This document shows positions 52,644 through 64,000 of a stretch of DNA of 64,000 bases, one piece after another. Every line of letters starts with the position of its first letter. The stretch's first letter is position 1. The position numbers and the translations under genes were made by a program. The notes below the pieces were generated by a model that was not told where the DNA came from, did no database searches, and was given only the letters and a program-made list of their open reading frames with translations. Origin of the DNA: Phytophthora sp. 'mugwort' (lineage: Eukaryota > Oomycota > Peronosporomycetes > Peronosporales > Peronosporaceae); assembly GCA_033558025.1 (NCBI GenBank), contig JAUCEF010000014.1:496001-560000 (forward strand), read 5' to 3'.

Positions 52644-54198
52644 CTAGAGCGTGTTGAGCTTCTCAATCAGAGCCAGCCTCGCTTGTAGTAGTAGCTGTCT
52701 GTCTTCCTTTGAACGCGTCCTCGAATGCCCTTCCGCTGTCGTTAACGCTTTGTCACAATCCGCAACTTGGCATCACATATCTTTCAACAACGGAAGAATA
52801 CTCGCCCTCTCTTGGAGTTTCGTACTAAGCGCTGCACTAGCACGTTCCCCTTCCGCGCGACGATCTTTAACATACGCTGCAACCGATACTGCCATTCCTT
52901 TAAAGGGGTTTGGTTCAGCTGCTTCGATTTTGACGTGTTGGTATCCACCCTCTCATCCTGTGAGCTATCCACGGTGATCTCGTCAAGTGTGTCCAGTTCC
53001 TCGTTATCGAAAAAGGCCAGCCTTGATAAAGTTATTCAATTCTAGCTTCACCTGTAATCATAGCATGAGTTAAATATTTATTGTTGCGTGCTGGTATATC
53101 CAGTCATATATATACGTACTCTGAGCCATTTCCGCAAGTACAGAACGTATCCTCTGGTATCGACGAAGTTGCGAAACTCGTCTCATGTTGGGCTGATATA
53201 CAGAACCTCTTCTCTGCTTTTTTTGATATAGAACCTGATGATCTCCTTCCACATATCGTAACGTTTTTCTGCTGAATGATCCTTGAGACAGAGGGGTCGA
53301 TTCGTTTCAAGAAGTCGTCTTCGAACAAAACTTTGCTCTGAATGTAGTCTTTCGGGTACCGTACGTAAATGCGGCGCGAATGTCCTGCCAGAAGCAACTC
53401 CTATCGTTTACTGCTCTGGTATCCAATGCTGGACGCGGCGGCTTGTCGCCTAAGCAGCGCAAATAAAAACTCAGCTCATAGGAAAGCTAGAAAAGAGATC
53501 AACTGGTACGTAGCCGACTGGATGAATCGCGTTGCAAATTCGTCGGAGAACAAGATGTTCAACAAGCGATAAATGCAATTCTTCGCTCGCGATTTACTGG
53601 ACTTGCGATTCATCGACATGTCTCCTGCGCCACCAAGTAAGTCGTTGCCAATGGCGAGCTGTGCTGCATCCTGCATCTTGAGGACTTCAATCCGTTAGGG
53701 CTTTTTCATGCTGGCCTTTAGCTTCAAGCCACGACGCGTACACGCCTTCCTTATCGCATCCACACTCATTGCTATGTATTTGTCAGGAGGGGCAGATGTC
53801 TGAGCGGGTAGCACCTCGAAGCCGTCCGAGCTATCTGAGTCTAGATCAAACTCTCTCTGTATATCGATCGATCGAATGGGGATCGTGACGTGTGACTGGG
53901 GACGATATTGTTGTTGGACCTGCGCAGGGCTGGCAACTTGAGTCATATTCATAGGCGTCATTTGCAACGATGGACAGGTACCAAAAATTTAGTGGGCTGA
54001 GTGTAGGTAGCTTCAAGCTGTCTCGCTTGTATTGACTGTATTTTTTGCACCGGCAGCGGCAGCGATTGGAATCTCGCCGTCGGTACGGCACTGGGGAGGC
54101 ATAATGCTCTTGTACTGAATGGCTTCCTGAGGCGGCGATGGGATACGCTGCTTTGCATCCGATAAAGTGTGCCGTGCACCGCGGCTGTTCGAGGCCAT
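52644..54198 (-). pseudogene. Harbinger-partner accessory ORF, degraded
   Basis: Minus strand from a Met at 54198 (MASNSRGARHTLSDAKQRIP). A low-complexity Ser/Gln-rich N-terminus is followed by FDLDSDSSDGFEVLPAQTSA and LGGAGDMSMNRKSSKSRAKN, then RLLNILFSDEFATRFIQSA. This last stretch recalls the ORF2 proteins that accompany PIF/Harbinger transposases in oomycetes. A long charged coiled coil at the 3' end reads KLQERASILPLLKDMWC and ends in ALIEKLNTL at 52644. Frameshifts and stops at about 53960, 53697, 53470, 53100 and 52980 break it. The tail-to-tail layout with the transposase matches the element at 4.9-6.5 kb. Confidence 0.6.
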
Positions 54199-55305
54199 CA
54201 CCACTTCAAGCATGCACGGTTCGGTTAATTGCACGTAGTAAGTTCGCGCACAAAGGTGAAAAAGCACGAGTCCACGTACCGCGAGACGGCAAAGACTTCG
54301 CCTTTGCTCGACCGCGGTGCTCGGTTGGTTCGTTTCGAAAATTAATGTTGAAGTGTATCCTGCCATCCTGTAGCTCAAGCGAATAGGGTCTAGATCTGGC
54401 CGCAGCGGCGTTTCCAACCGATGCGGCCGCATGGTGCAAACTCTTGCGATGCGGTGCGGTGCGGCGGAGCCGGATGAGAATGAGCCTAAGGACCCGATTT
54501 GAAAACGACACTAGAATACACCACATCAGAATAAAGACGTCTGATTTTTTAAAATCCCGTCTTGCAAAATTAAATTTTGCTAGCTAGATTTCAGATATAT
54601 ACGTACCAAGGTTATTGTGTTGCTTTGGATGCCGCGTTGTGGTGCGACCCGCTGTACGTCACCAGTTGTGCCATTGTTGTATAGCGCGTCTGCAAAAGTG
54701 CTTGTCAGCATTCTGGTGTCAGCTGTGGCTCATTAAAAACATTGGAGATGTTTCGTGCACCATCTTAGGCTCACTTTATCGCCGGCAGCCTCTGCTGTAT
54801 AGAAAGGTAGAAGCCTAGGCAGACACATCTTTCGCGTCTATCACGTCATTTCCTCCGCACAGTGGCCCCGGCTGGCCAGAAGCAAACAGGCCAAGACACC
54901 AACAACGGAGGAACTCCTCCAGCTTCTCTTCTTCCAGGAACGCAACAACACACCGGCATCGTCAGGAGCGTGCTGCTATTCAATACCTTGAAGCCAGAGC
55001 GGCCTATCGTACCTGACCTCCGCTTTTGATTATTGGGGCAGTCTAACGCAAACTGCGAGCTGTTATTTCGCTTCGATGTGAGCGGTGTGCTTGCCCCGTG
55101 CCGTCATTTTCAGCTCCTACAGTTTGTGATCTCGGATCACCGTGCCAAAATCCGCTTCTCCGCCGAGTTGTGAATTTTGCTCCATCGGTTGAGTTACCCC
55201 AAGCGCCTATACGGCAACGTTAAGCTCTTTGGTCGCTCGACTCGTCAGCTCAGTTGATTGATTCAGCACATGGGTACGTGCCGTGTTAACCTCCACCTGC
55301 TTCTC
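54199..55305. other. no recognisable gene
   Basis: The first part (54199-54600) is the upstream flank of the accessory ORF, with open frames and no motif. The rest has no ORF above 70 codons that I can place. Confidence 0.45.
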
Positions 55306-55798
55306 CTAGAGGCTAATTAGCCGCTCTTTTAGCTCGGGTTCCTTCCATTCTGGGGTGGGCTGCCTTCTTCGCAACGCTCGAGGAGCGTTGCCATTGTCAG
55401 GCTCCTCGCAGCCGCTACGCTTCTTCCTCTCGATCAATTTTGCGAAGCTTGGTCTCCGTGTCAATCGCCACACGAACAGCGCGGTCGTCCAGCAGAGCAA
55501 CTATCTCATCTACAATCATCGCGTTTTCGCTCTCTTCCTCCAGCACACCAGACAGCGCTGCTGCTTCGGCCACATGCTCGCGATGGGCTTTCACAAGCTT
55601 GCCAAAACGACGGCTTACAGTCTTTCCGCTCAGGTTGTCTCGGGGAATGCTGTTGTCGGCGACAAGTGTCGATGCTAGCGCTTCTCACCTTGCGGGGATG
55701 CCACGGCGAGGTCGCAGAAAGGGACGAACTCCCAGCATCTCCTGGAGGAGGGATGTATCTACTTCGTCGGTGAAGTTGCGGTGTCGACCTTCTGTCAT
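55306..55798 (-). pseudogene. Myb/SANT-like transposon accessory protein, frameshifted
   Basis: From a Met at 55798 the frame reads MTEGRHRNFTDEVDTSLLQE with MLGVRPFLRPRRGIPAR, then a stop. The adjacent frame continues with LASTLVADNSIPRDNLSGKT and SRRFGKLVKAHREH, the pattern of the Myb/SANT-like partner ORFs (F-T-x-E-x-D-x-x-LL, then a K-x-x-x-x-RF-x-x-L helix). The C-terminal part is a charged stretch ending in LKERLISL at 55306. No transposase is found beside it, so it is an orphan piece. The repeat end shared with 48709-48731 lies 43 bp upstream. Confidence 0.6.
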
Positions 55799-55840
55799 CT
55801 TGTGAATGAATGGAAAGCAGAACCACTGAAACGAGTTTGA

Positions 55841-55863
55841 TGTACAGGCAACGACCGGCAAAT
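55841..55863. repeat. 23-bp segment shared with 48709-48731
   Basis: Same segment as at 48.7 kb with one substitution, followed here by a C-rich stretch and an A10 run. It probably marks the end of the element that carries the Myb-like ORF. Confidence 0.75.
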
Positions 55864-56699
55864 CTCCCCCTCCCCCACCCCGACAGCAAAAAAAAAATGC
55901 CACGAGAGCGTGGTACTATTAAATTTGAATCTGTTTGCCACATAGCAGAATGTAATCATGCACTTTCAAAAGTACAGGGTGACCCAGAGAGCGGGCCTTG
56001 CTTCAGTTGCTAGAACTGGGTGGATATGATGTACAATTGCTCTTAAGAAGAACCATATGGTAAACGCTTGAACCAATATATCGGATAAGGACACAAATCA
56101 ATTCAACCTAACGTATTACTGTTAGCTAAAATTCCCTGAAGTGCTGTCCTGGGCCAAATTCGCTCGTGATATACTGAACCCAGCCGATAAGTGTCTTTTG
56201 TCCTTGTTACATAACTTACGGGGTTATCATATCAATACATATACTTTGTTTTTGCACATTTTGGTCTGATTATGTGCATCACCGTTTTCTTGGAATCAGT
56301 CAAATCGGTTTGATGAGCATATAAATTTTAGTTCACTGCCGCTCAAATTAGTAAGGCTGAGGGCCAAGCCATAAACCTGTCACACCGCCTCACCCCCAAA
56401 CAACCATATATAAAAAGTGGCATAATCCTGAGTCGAATGGGGCCTATTAGTAACCAGGATAGGTCCTGGAATTTAGCCCGCTCTAGGCACCATAAACCGC
56501 AGGCGTAGTTGCCGATACGAACTTGTATGCTCCCCCTCAGGATAATACTTACAGCTTGTTTCCACCACTGCACGCTTCAGAGAAAAAGCTTGTCGCGCTG
56601 TGCTGACCGATCATAGTTTTCCAGATAGAGCATAGAACCCACTCGGGGAATTCAAACAGCTTGTGTTCGGTAGAATTGCCCTGGCCTCTTGAGTTGGCA
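55864..56699. other. no recognisable gene
   Basis: A+T-rich with short ORFs. The minus-strand 76-codon frame at 56343-56573 has no resemblance I can name. It may be the 3' flank of the piggyBac relic. Confidence 0.4.
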
Positions 56700-58950
56700 T
56701 TGATGATCACCTCTGAAGACAATGCTCATGAAAACACCCTGTGAATAATGGTACGACAATATACCGCATGTACAAGTACAAACATGTTGTATATACCGCT
56801 CAGCAAAGTCGTATCCTTGAAGTATGCAGCAGGTGGTCCTGCGGTGCATGCAAAAGTCTGGCCTGGTGAAGAGTTACCTTGTTCCATTTGGGCCTCGCGG
56901 TAGACGATATAGGCGTTGACCATTGTCATATCGACCCGGCTCCATAAGTTCGTTTTGTAGTACTTCCGAAAGCGCTAGCGAAAAAAGGATTTGCATTGCA
57001 GTCGTATGTGGTCATGAATGACAACCATCCAGCGATAATCGCGCATCGCAGACGGGCAGGAGATGTTGATTCGTCGGCCACCCAGAACAAGCCGTCCAGT
57101 AAAAATAACTCTGTATCCGTATGTAAGCCTCCATAGCGTTGCACAAAATTAGTGTAAAACACCGCAGGTCTCGACCGCTGCGCTGCTTTCCAGTTGAACG
57201 TAAGAATACTGCCAGGCGGTCCCACCACTGCAATACGCGCCGCTCCGGACAGCATTTGGCATATCGCGCACCACGTCCGGTGGTAGTGATGTTCTTTGGT
57301 GACCAGTGATGGTGTGAAGCCTTTTTTGTTGTTGCTATGAATCGTGCTCATGATACACACATTCACCACCAGAAGCTGGCAGCTATCAGAATGCTGCTGC
57401 ATCGACGCGTAAAAGCGGTCGGTGACCCCACAGCATGAAAAAAAAAACGCCTTCCATTGGTGATGGGGTTACCTTATAGAGGTCCCGCATTACTGCAGCA
57501 CGGGCTGAGTTAGGGTCTGACATAAACTACATTGGCGACGCTCCTTCAAGCACGTCAGCACGCTGGTCGTTCCCACAGAAGATCTCAATTCTACCAGGGT
57601 GTATATACGCCATAAACACACAGAACCACGCGTTAAGTAAAAAGTACAACATGTAGAACTTAGCCAAAAAATCTGGGCTCCTTGGAGTCCGCCGTTTTCA
57701 CCATAAACGTACTGAAGACATTATGAATGGGTGCGCAGCGTGTCATGGACAACTCTGTCCCCCATTGTGGAGCTTATCCTTCATAAACTGGCGTGTAGTG
57801 TTAGGGCGCTTCTTGACGTTATCATGACTTCACCAAATGACACCACTGTTGGCGTCGTGTAACCCCGCCCGTAGGTCTTTTACAGCGTATCCACCACGGG
57901 CCTTGCTTTCTATGCGCGATCCGGCCATTCTTTTTCGCGTTGATCTGTACTGTTTATAATGTGAAGAATCCGCATGATGCGGCAAAGTTGCAAAGGCGGC
58001 TTTTGGCACGGCACCGACAACCGTCGTCGCCCAGTGGTCTGCGAAGTATCGCTTATGGACGCACAGCATCGTTGGGACCAAAAACCCTAATGTAATGCGG
58101 TATATCCTCGGGTTGAATATTATGTGGAGGTTGTCTACTTCAGCAACAGGTCTTGCCTCGTTGCGTCTTCTCCTCGAGCCTGCACCGCTGCGTATGCGGT
58201 CCACTCGCTCATTCAATTGCTGGGTGCAGTAGCGAATTGGTCACCGTCCCTATCCGCCGCCATCGTCGCGGAGGCCTGGAGAAGCATAACAACGTAACGG
58301 CGATTCAGCCATGCCAAGAACTTCGGCAGTGGGCCCGTATCCCCCAGCATACAGACCTGGATAAGGCTCGTATCGTTCAGTTTGCGTCGTATAATTTAGG
58401 TATATAATATAACATGTCGTAACGGTACATGCAGTATATACTACATCAACAGGATAAACGAACGTGCCAAAATTCTACCCATCCACTTGCATATTTAACG
58501 TCTCCTCGCCCAGCGCAAGAACTTCCATCTCGTCCTTCGTCGACGCATCCGAATGTTCCGTGATACCCGTCTAATCACTCGCTATCTTTGGCTTAGCAGC
58601 TGTTAGACGCTCTCGCTGCCTCTTCCGCTTGGCTCTCTTTTTCTCGCGATTCAGAAGTACCTTGTTCAACCTCGACCTCTGCTTCCATATCTTGCAACGC
58701 TGGGGACTACATGCCATCACCCCCCTCCACTCCACTATCCGTTGAAGCGATCACATCCATTTCCGTGTACAGCATCATCGGGCTCAGCATCCCCTTCAAC
58801 ATCGAAATTCAATGTGCCTCCGTCGTCTGTCGGTCGTGCGCTTAAAGCAGTGTCAATCGCCACGTTGGCGTTAGGCTCATATTCTCGACCAAATTAATAC
58901 TGAGAGACCTTCCAATACGACATGAAGTCTTTGTCAGTACAGATCATGGC
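56700..58950 (-). pseudogene. piggyBac-like transposase, degraded
   Basis: The minus-strand frames in order show an acidic, Lys/Arg-rich N-terminus (58950-58500, for example SREKKRAKRKRQRERLTAAK). The 57830-58216 frame follows with FLVPTMLCVHKRYFADHWAT and GAVPKAAF, like the HYFADHWA...GAVPAG block of piggyBac (DDE_Tnp_1_7) proteins. The 56926-57402 frame has LLVVNVCIMSTIHSNNKKGF (a S-x-GT-x-x-x-N-x-KG-like motif). TMVNAYIVYREAQMEQGNSS follows at about 56920-56870, matching the conserved V-NAY-I helix. The catalytic Asp residues between 57830 and 57400 are in a stop-ridden section. It is dead. Terminal repeats and TTAA duplications were not found. Confidence 0.75.
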
Positions 58951-61010
58951 TAAACCCAGACAGAGCCCATACACCATGACACAAACACATTTCTGGCCGT
59001 CTGCCGTGGAGGGACCGAAGCAGTCTCGAGCTTCCTTGACAAGTCGCTAGCATAAGTTATTTGTATTAACAAAATTTTACGTTATCTACAATACCAATCA
59101 AATCAGCAAATGTTAGATAGACACCACGAAGTCACGTACGTGTAGTCCCATGCCGCCATTGCGGACGACGCCGCACTAGCGCTATCGTCGTCAGCATCGT
59201 CCTCAGCTTCGCGATTTTCAACGTGAGGGATGGGTTTCTTCCGCTTGTTCTTCTCGTTCGAAGTCGTCTAATTGGCTTTGTAGACGAATTGTTTTTTCGC
59301 CTTCGACACGGCTTTCTTTTTCGTAGTGACCTCGCGCTGCTGCAGCTGAAGGAGCAATGCGCTCCACCACGGGTTGCGACGTCCTGCATCTCTTCCGCAC
59401 CTATACACGCTCGTTCAGTCCGCTTTGCCGATGAACGTCCAGCCGAATCGCTGGCGGCCTTAGCAATCGCCTCGCCTCCTTAGCCTCCTTCTCCTCCCTG
59501 TGGATCTTGGCCTGGCGTCGCTGGGTCGTCTTCTTCTAGCCTGACGCCCATTTCGGCTTTGCAGCCTCTTCAGCCAAACGTTTATGCCTCCTCTTTCTCG
59601 CGTTTGCGGATTAGCACGCATATTTTCCACAAAGTGGCCGAGAAAGCGGTACACGGAGCAGAGGCACAGCAGGGCCGCTTCCGTCTCTCTCCCACCGCCC
59701 AGTACAACAGGAGTAATTCTAGTTGGGACCTTAAAAACACAGAGAGATCTACAAACCGAAAATATTTTTCTTATCCGTATACACCATTAGCAGCATTACC
59801 CAGGTAACATAACATCATGGAAGCAACGCATATATGCCCACCAGATCCCCCCCCACACACACACTCACACACACCTTCGTTCGTCGCAGCTGGAATTGTT
59901 GCCCTCTCCCTCCCCCCGTTCGATTGCCGCGGTCGTAGCCACTCAAACCTACGCCGAATTCATTGTCAACGTCTCGCTTGCATCCGCGGACGCACGGTGC
60001 TCCATGCTCAGGCGCGGTCTCTGCACTAAGCTCTTGCTCTCCAGGCGCGCCATAAACGCGTACAGTTCGTTCCGGGTGTCACGCCGCCATCTCAAGCTCT
60101 TCCGTTTTTTTTTGTAGACAAGATTTCCCCCTCGTTGTTTTTGTAGACAAGCTCTTTCGCCTTGTTATTGTTTTCGTAGACTGGCTTGAGGTGTTGATGC
60201 GGCGCCATCGCTACCATTAAATGCAGTATGTGGTCTCAAATCAGCGAATCTATCACTGGCGTTTGTTGGCATTTATAAGTTCGTTCTTTGCAATTTTCGG
60301 ACCTACCTCACCGTCCTTAAGATGTTGTCTTGTATAGCATGTTAGCGAAATAACACACCTAATATACACGGTTGAAGACGGGGGGAATACCGCTCTTACA
60401 CAAGCGCTTGCCAAATTCTCTCGATTCGATGTGTTAATAGCTGCCGTGGCTGGCTCCTAGAAGGCTTTGCCATCACTTTCAAGAATAGAATCCTCTTCTC
60501 GCCGTTCAAGGTTCCTGGCAGCATCAGGAAAGCCTCTCCTTGTCGCGTGCGTATCCGCACAGTCTTGCCCCCCCCCCCTTCTTTTTTGATCGTCGCCGTA
60601 CTCAGAAACAAATAGACGTCTACTCGGCTTTGTACAACACACCAACGGCAGGGCGTTCGCCTTAGTCAGGGCTTCCACTCGAATGAAAGCTTGCTGCCAC
60701 GATGTCGCGAGATTATTCTCTTTGAGAATGATCTCACTATGTATATGAAGGGTTTATGACGGCTCAGCAAGGTATATTCTAGTTATTGTGATCTATTGTA
60801 TAATGATATTCCTGATCAACTTTGTTCGCGTCAGCAGTGATATGCGATGAGCAAATTACAGCGAGTCGATGTTCAATGCGTTGCAGTGGTAGCGCCGCAT
60901 CGTACACCGTCGCGAACTTACCTTCCGGGCTAAAAACCCGGCAAGGTCAGATTTGCCCATGCGACGCAGCGGCGGAAGACATATTGCGACCGTTTCAATT
61001 CTGATACCAA
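58951..61010. other. charged coiled-coil debris and spacer, no gene supported
   Basis: Minus-strand frames at 59132-59654 encode Arg/Lys/Glu-rich stretches (for example LQSQLDDFEREEQAEETHPS) that look like a decayed coiled-coil protein, possibly a transposon partner ORF. 60396-60678 has two overlapping frames on the minus strand with no family. A C9 run lies near 60571. Nothing is firmly identifiable. Confidence 0.4.
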
Positions 61011-61058
61011 CAAAAAATAATGACGTGCCGGTAACGAGTGGCTCGTCATTATTTTTTG
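61011..61058. repeat. 15-bp perfect inverted repeat, 18-nt loop
   Basis: caaaaaataatgacg (61011-61025) and cgtcattattttttg (61044-61058) are exact reverse complements. Possibly the core of a small foldback element. Confidence 0.95.
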
Positions 61059-61990
61059 GGCGGGCGGCGCCGAATTCCACCTCATTCTCGGAAATAGACT
61101 GCGTCTCTAGAAACGCAGGAGCGCCTAGCTTGAACTTGTACGCGTAGCTGGTACGACGACGCTTCTCGGACTTCGGAAACTCCCCATCTTACCGATAATC
61201 CTATTCTCTTCATTTCTGAGCATCATTACACAAAGAGAGCAAAAGTGTACGGCTAACGATTCCAACAGTAAATGCGTGTAGCGCTTGTCTTGAGATGGAT
61301 TGGCGAGTTAGTGAGCCGGACACGATGCACCACCATTTTTCTTGCACAGATCCGCCGCTGCTCGAGTCCTAATTTGTCAATTAATGTAGGCAATTCAAAT
61401 AAAAACTTATATGGAACAAGATAAGAGTTGGTTCGGCTTAAGAACGAACTGTATAGGTCTCAATTATCGTCGTTGTCTGTATAACATATTTTAGCCCCCC
61501 CCCCTACGTTTGTGATTAATCGGTAGTTGCTTAGCACGGCTAGGAGAGTATACTAAGTTTCATTTTTCTTCTGTTTCGTCACTTCTGTCAACGTACACAA
61601 CAAAGACTCCGGCATTCGCCGTATCACGCACGCAGCCGTTCTCGCACGGGTCCATTGGATAATCTCGGTCACTTGAGCGTGTAGGTCAATGTCAAACAAA
61701 ACGCTGCTTACTTTTTCTCCGATTCCGCGGTGATCGGCCCACTTTCTGCGGTCAACGCCGCTCCTTCAGTGTTCGTGACTGAGGCGAGAAGCCTCTACAG
61801 TCGCTGTCGTCAGAACTTCACCCGAGCCAGTCTCGCTCTCCGCATCTGCACAGCATTCGCTACACCCGGTAGGGATGACTTGGCGAGCATACGGATAAAC
61901 TTCGATGTCGACTTCGCTGTGGTGGGGTTAAACGACTACAGGCTGCGGATGGGCCTGGTTCAGTTTGGCTGGGAGTGGAAGGCGTAGCGC

Positions 61991-62032
61991 CTGTGTATAT
62001 GTGTATGTGTGTGTGTGTGTGGGGGGGGGGGG
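61991..62032. repeat. GT microsatellite followed by G-run
   Basis: An imperfect (TG)n tract followed by 12 G. It is a simple-sequence repeat with no inferred role. Confidence 0.95.
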
Positions 62033-64000
62033 CGACGGTCGAAATGTTTGTTTCGATGTAGCTAAAAGCTTCAGTATACCCAGTTCAAACTAAATTTGCT
62101 AAAAGACCCGTTTGTCATAACTTTTCTAACGTACGTTTTTCGTTGGGCCGACTGTGAAGCCAAGTATCTCGATATCGCTCCATAGTGCGTTCGACGCATT
62201 TTGTTTGTCGGTGTCATACGTCGGCATCGGTCGGTTCCGCAGTCTTGTTGTTTGTAGGCTGCCAGTGCACGGGTCAGAATGCCTCCCAGACGTTGTCCAC
62301 AATTGTTCGTCGTATATCCATATGCAGGTTAGTCTTGAACAACCAGATGGGCTAGCCCTAACGCTTCAATATGTCCGATTGGATCAAGACATTAGCCAGA
62401 ACCCATCGGCTACCTTTTCGTGGGAGTTAAGCCCCGCATTTCGGTTGTGTCTAAGCTGATTACATACAAATGTTATTTGGTGGCTTCAATGACGTTCTCC
62501 ACCCATGACGCAGATCGACTGTCCTGCAGCTTGGCCTGCGTGCTCAAATGACGCTCGGTTCTGAAACGACGGGCGGGTCGAAGAAGAAGAATTCTATGTC
62601 GTCATCCTGGTAAAGTGGGAACGATGACATCAAGTATGAGATGGCGAAGCTGCGATGACGCTTACGTATCAACGGCAAGGACTGCGACAATGCCGCCGTG
62701 TCCGTTTTGAATATTTTTGAACCTGATGAACTGAGCGTTCTTAAACCCAAAACGGTGCATTGTGGCCGCTGATGCACAGCATTTAGCGGCCAGTTCGAGG
62801 CGAATTGGATTTGGTCCCTTGGCCATCTAGCAACGGGCATCGCGGCAATTTGTGCAAACCACTTGTTCTTCTTTGGCATTGTACAGGTTGTCTACAACGA
62901 TTCCAACTGCGGCTATCTACGGTCGTTACTTCGACTTTGAAGTCATATATATGGGAAGCGTCACAGGGTGTTAAAAATATGCCGAGTATAATTGGCTTGA
63001 CAACAATTATCGGCAACACTTCTCGCCAATGGCGCTATCGCCACCAATAGCAAGTTGATACACTACCCCATTTGCTCAAAAGGGGCAGTTGGATTTATAT
63101 ACTAACATGCTTCATTTCGAGGGCTTCTTCTCCATCCATGTGGTCGCCAAGAGCTGTGAAACATGTGGAGCATACTCAAGAACTCATCTAGATAAGTACG
63201 ACTAGTATGTTACAATCGGTCGGGTAGCTCCGTTGGAGAGTCTAAATTTAGCGCCACAAAACAGAGCTATGTAATCAGCGGCGATCTGCTTTGCGTTGCG
63301 GTCTAAAGCGCTAACGGATCTTCCAATGCCGCGGTTAATCAGCAGAAATGCCAGCATATCGAAGTAGGCAGGAAGCTTGGCTCGCTGCCGAGAATAAAGA
63401 TAAGGTTTCATCGCGAAATCACTGTTCCACTGTGTTGGAAGTCGGTGGCATGATTCCACCGGTGACATTCCTGCGCCGACCGCCATAATTCCTCTTCATT
63501 TCCCTCCCCGAAACCTTTGAATGCCGCCTCTCTCACCAAAGCGGAGCGCAGGTCCAGATCACCTTGACGATACCGGTTTAGGGCGCGAAAGTGTGGACGA
63601 CCATGCCAAATGGATGTTGTGCGATGACACGATAGTCCGTGAATAACTTGCCGGATACGGGGTACACATCTGTCATGTCCGTCCCCTAGCGCTGCAGTCG
63701 CTTACTAACGCTGTTAAACTTAATCGGATGCTCGAATCAATCGACCGCTTTTGTGCACTGAGACAACTGGAATGATCCCCTGATCGCATCGATCTTTTTA
63801 TCCTATCATGAATCCAGATATAGTGGTGCCGCATCGTGAATGTTGACGATCTGTGTGTAAGGTTGCTCATGATGGGCAAGTGCTTCTCGAGTTCCTTAGT
63901 TCTCAAGGCTAGATACTGAACTTGTTGTCTGCGGAAGGTGTGCTACTCGGAAGCCAATCGACTTCGCTTACTGCAGCGCAGCAGAGCACATAGAGCATAT
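62033..64000. other. no recognisable gene to window end
   Basis: Minus-strand frames at 62544-63019 and 63202-63486 are protein-like in composition, and one frame near 62860 has CTNCRDARC, but I cannot assign a family. They may be one decayed minus-strand element running off the right edge. 61059-61990 is likewise without supported genes. Confidence 0.4.

Noticed and set aside
61011..61058. A/T-ended hairpin as a transcription terminator
   Set aside because: Bacterial-type terminators do not apply here, and no gene ends nearby.

Overview
This window looks like a repeat-rich, gene-sparse stretch of an oomycete genome, most likely a plant-pathogenic Phytophthora (the species is inferred, not proven). 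Four lines of evidence support this: copper LPMO genes of the AA17 type, essentially an oomycete family; oomycete INR plus FPR core promoters in front of three of those gene copies; small secreted proteins with RXLR-like motifs; and a transposon mix typical of oomycetes (Crypton, PIF/Harbinger with a Myb-like partner ORF, pogo-like, hAT, MULE, piggyBac, copia and gypsy). I see no rRNA or tRNA genes, no CRISPR array and no bacterial-style operon.

Only four protein genes look intact, all on the minus strand and all predicted to be secreted. Two are AA17 LPMOs (12310-13245 and 30176-31342). Two are short repeat proteins (43068-43526 and 45886-46413) with a signal peptide, an RXLR-like site, 10-11-residue acidic repeats with a Cys-Gly-Ser core, and in one case a TVSPQ-type C-terminus. 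Two more AA17 copies are broken (11256-11950 plus; 19733-20970 minus), and a decayed relic of the short family lies at 43905-44178. The tail of the LPMO at 30176-31342, and of the dead copy at 19733-20970, is built from the same kind of repeat and ends in the same way as the short proteins. The two gene sets are therefore linked by a mobile or shared C-terminal module.

Layout: 0-10 kb holds dead PIF/Harbinger, Crypton, pogo-like and hAT elements. 11-13.3 kb holds a convergent AA17 pair (dead plus live). 16-19.7 kb holds gypsy and copia fragments. 19.7-21 kb holds the dead AA17 copy. 21.5-28.3 kb holds two MULE transposases. 30.2-31.4 kb holds the second live AA17. 33-42.5 kb holds an hAT fragment, a long copia relic, a gypsy gag, a pogo-like transposase and a second tyrosine recombinase. 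43-46.4 kb holds the short repeat-protein cluster. 48.8-55.8 kb holds a pogo-like element with recognisable terminal repeats, a Harbinger two-ORF element and a Myb-like fragment. 56.7-59 kb holds a piggyBac relic. 59-64 kb has nothing I can identify.

Every transposase I can read is broken by stops, frameshifts or deletions, so the window is a transposon graveyard around a small expandable family of secreted plant-facing proteins. The least familiar features are the shared repeat tail joining LPMOs to RXLR-like proteins, a perfect 42-bp hairpin inside the short-protein cluster, and a row of five short hairpins at 51147-51264.
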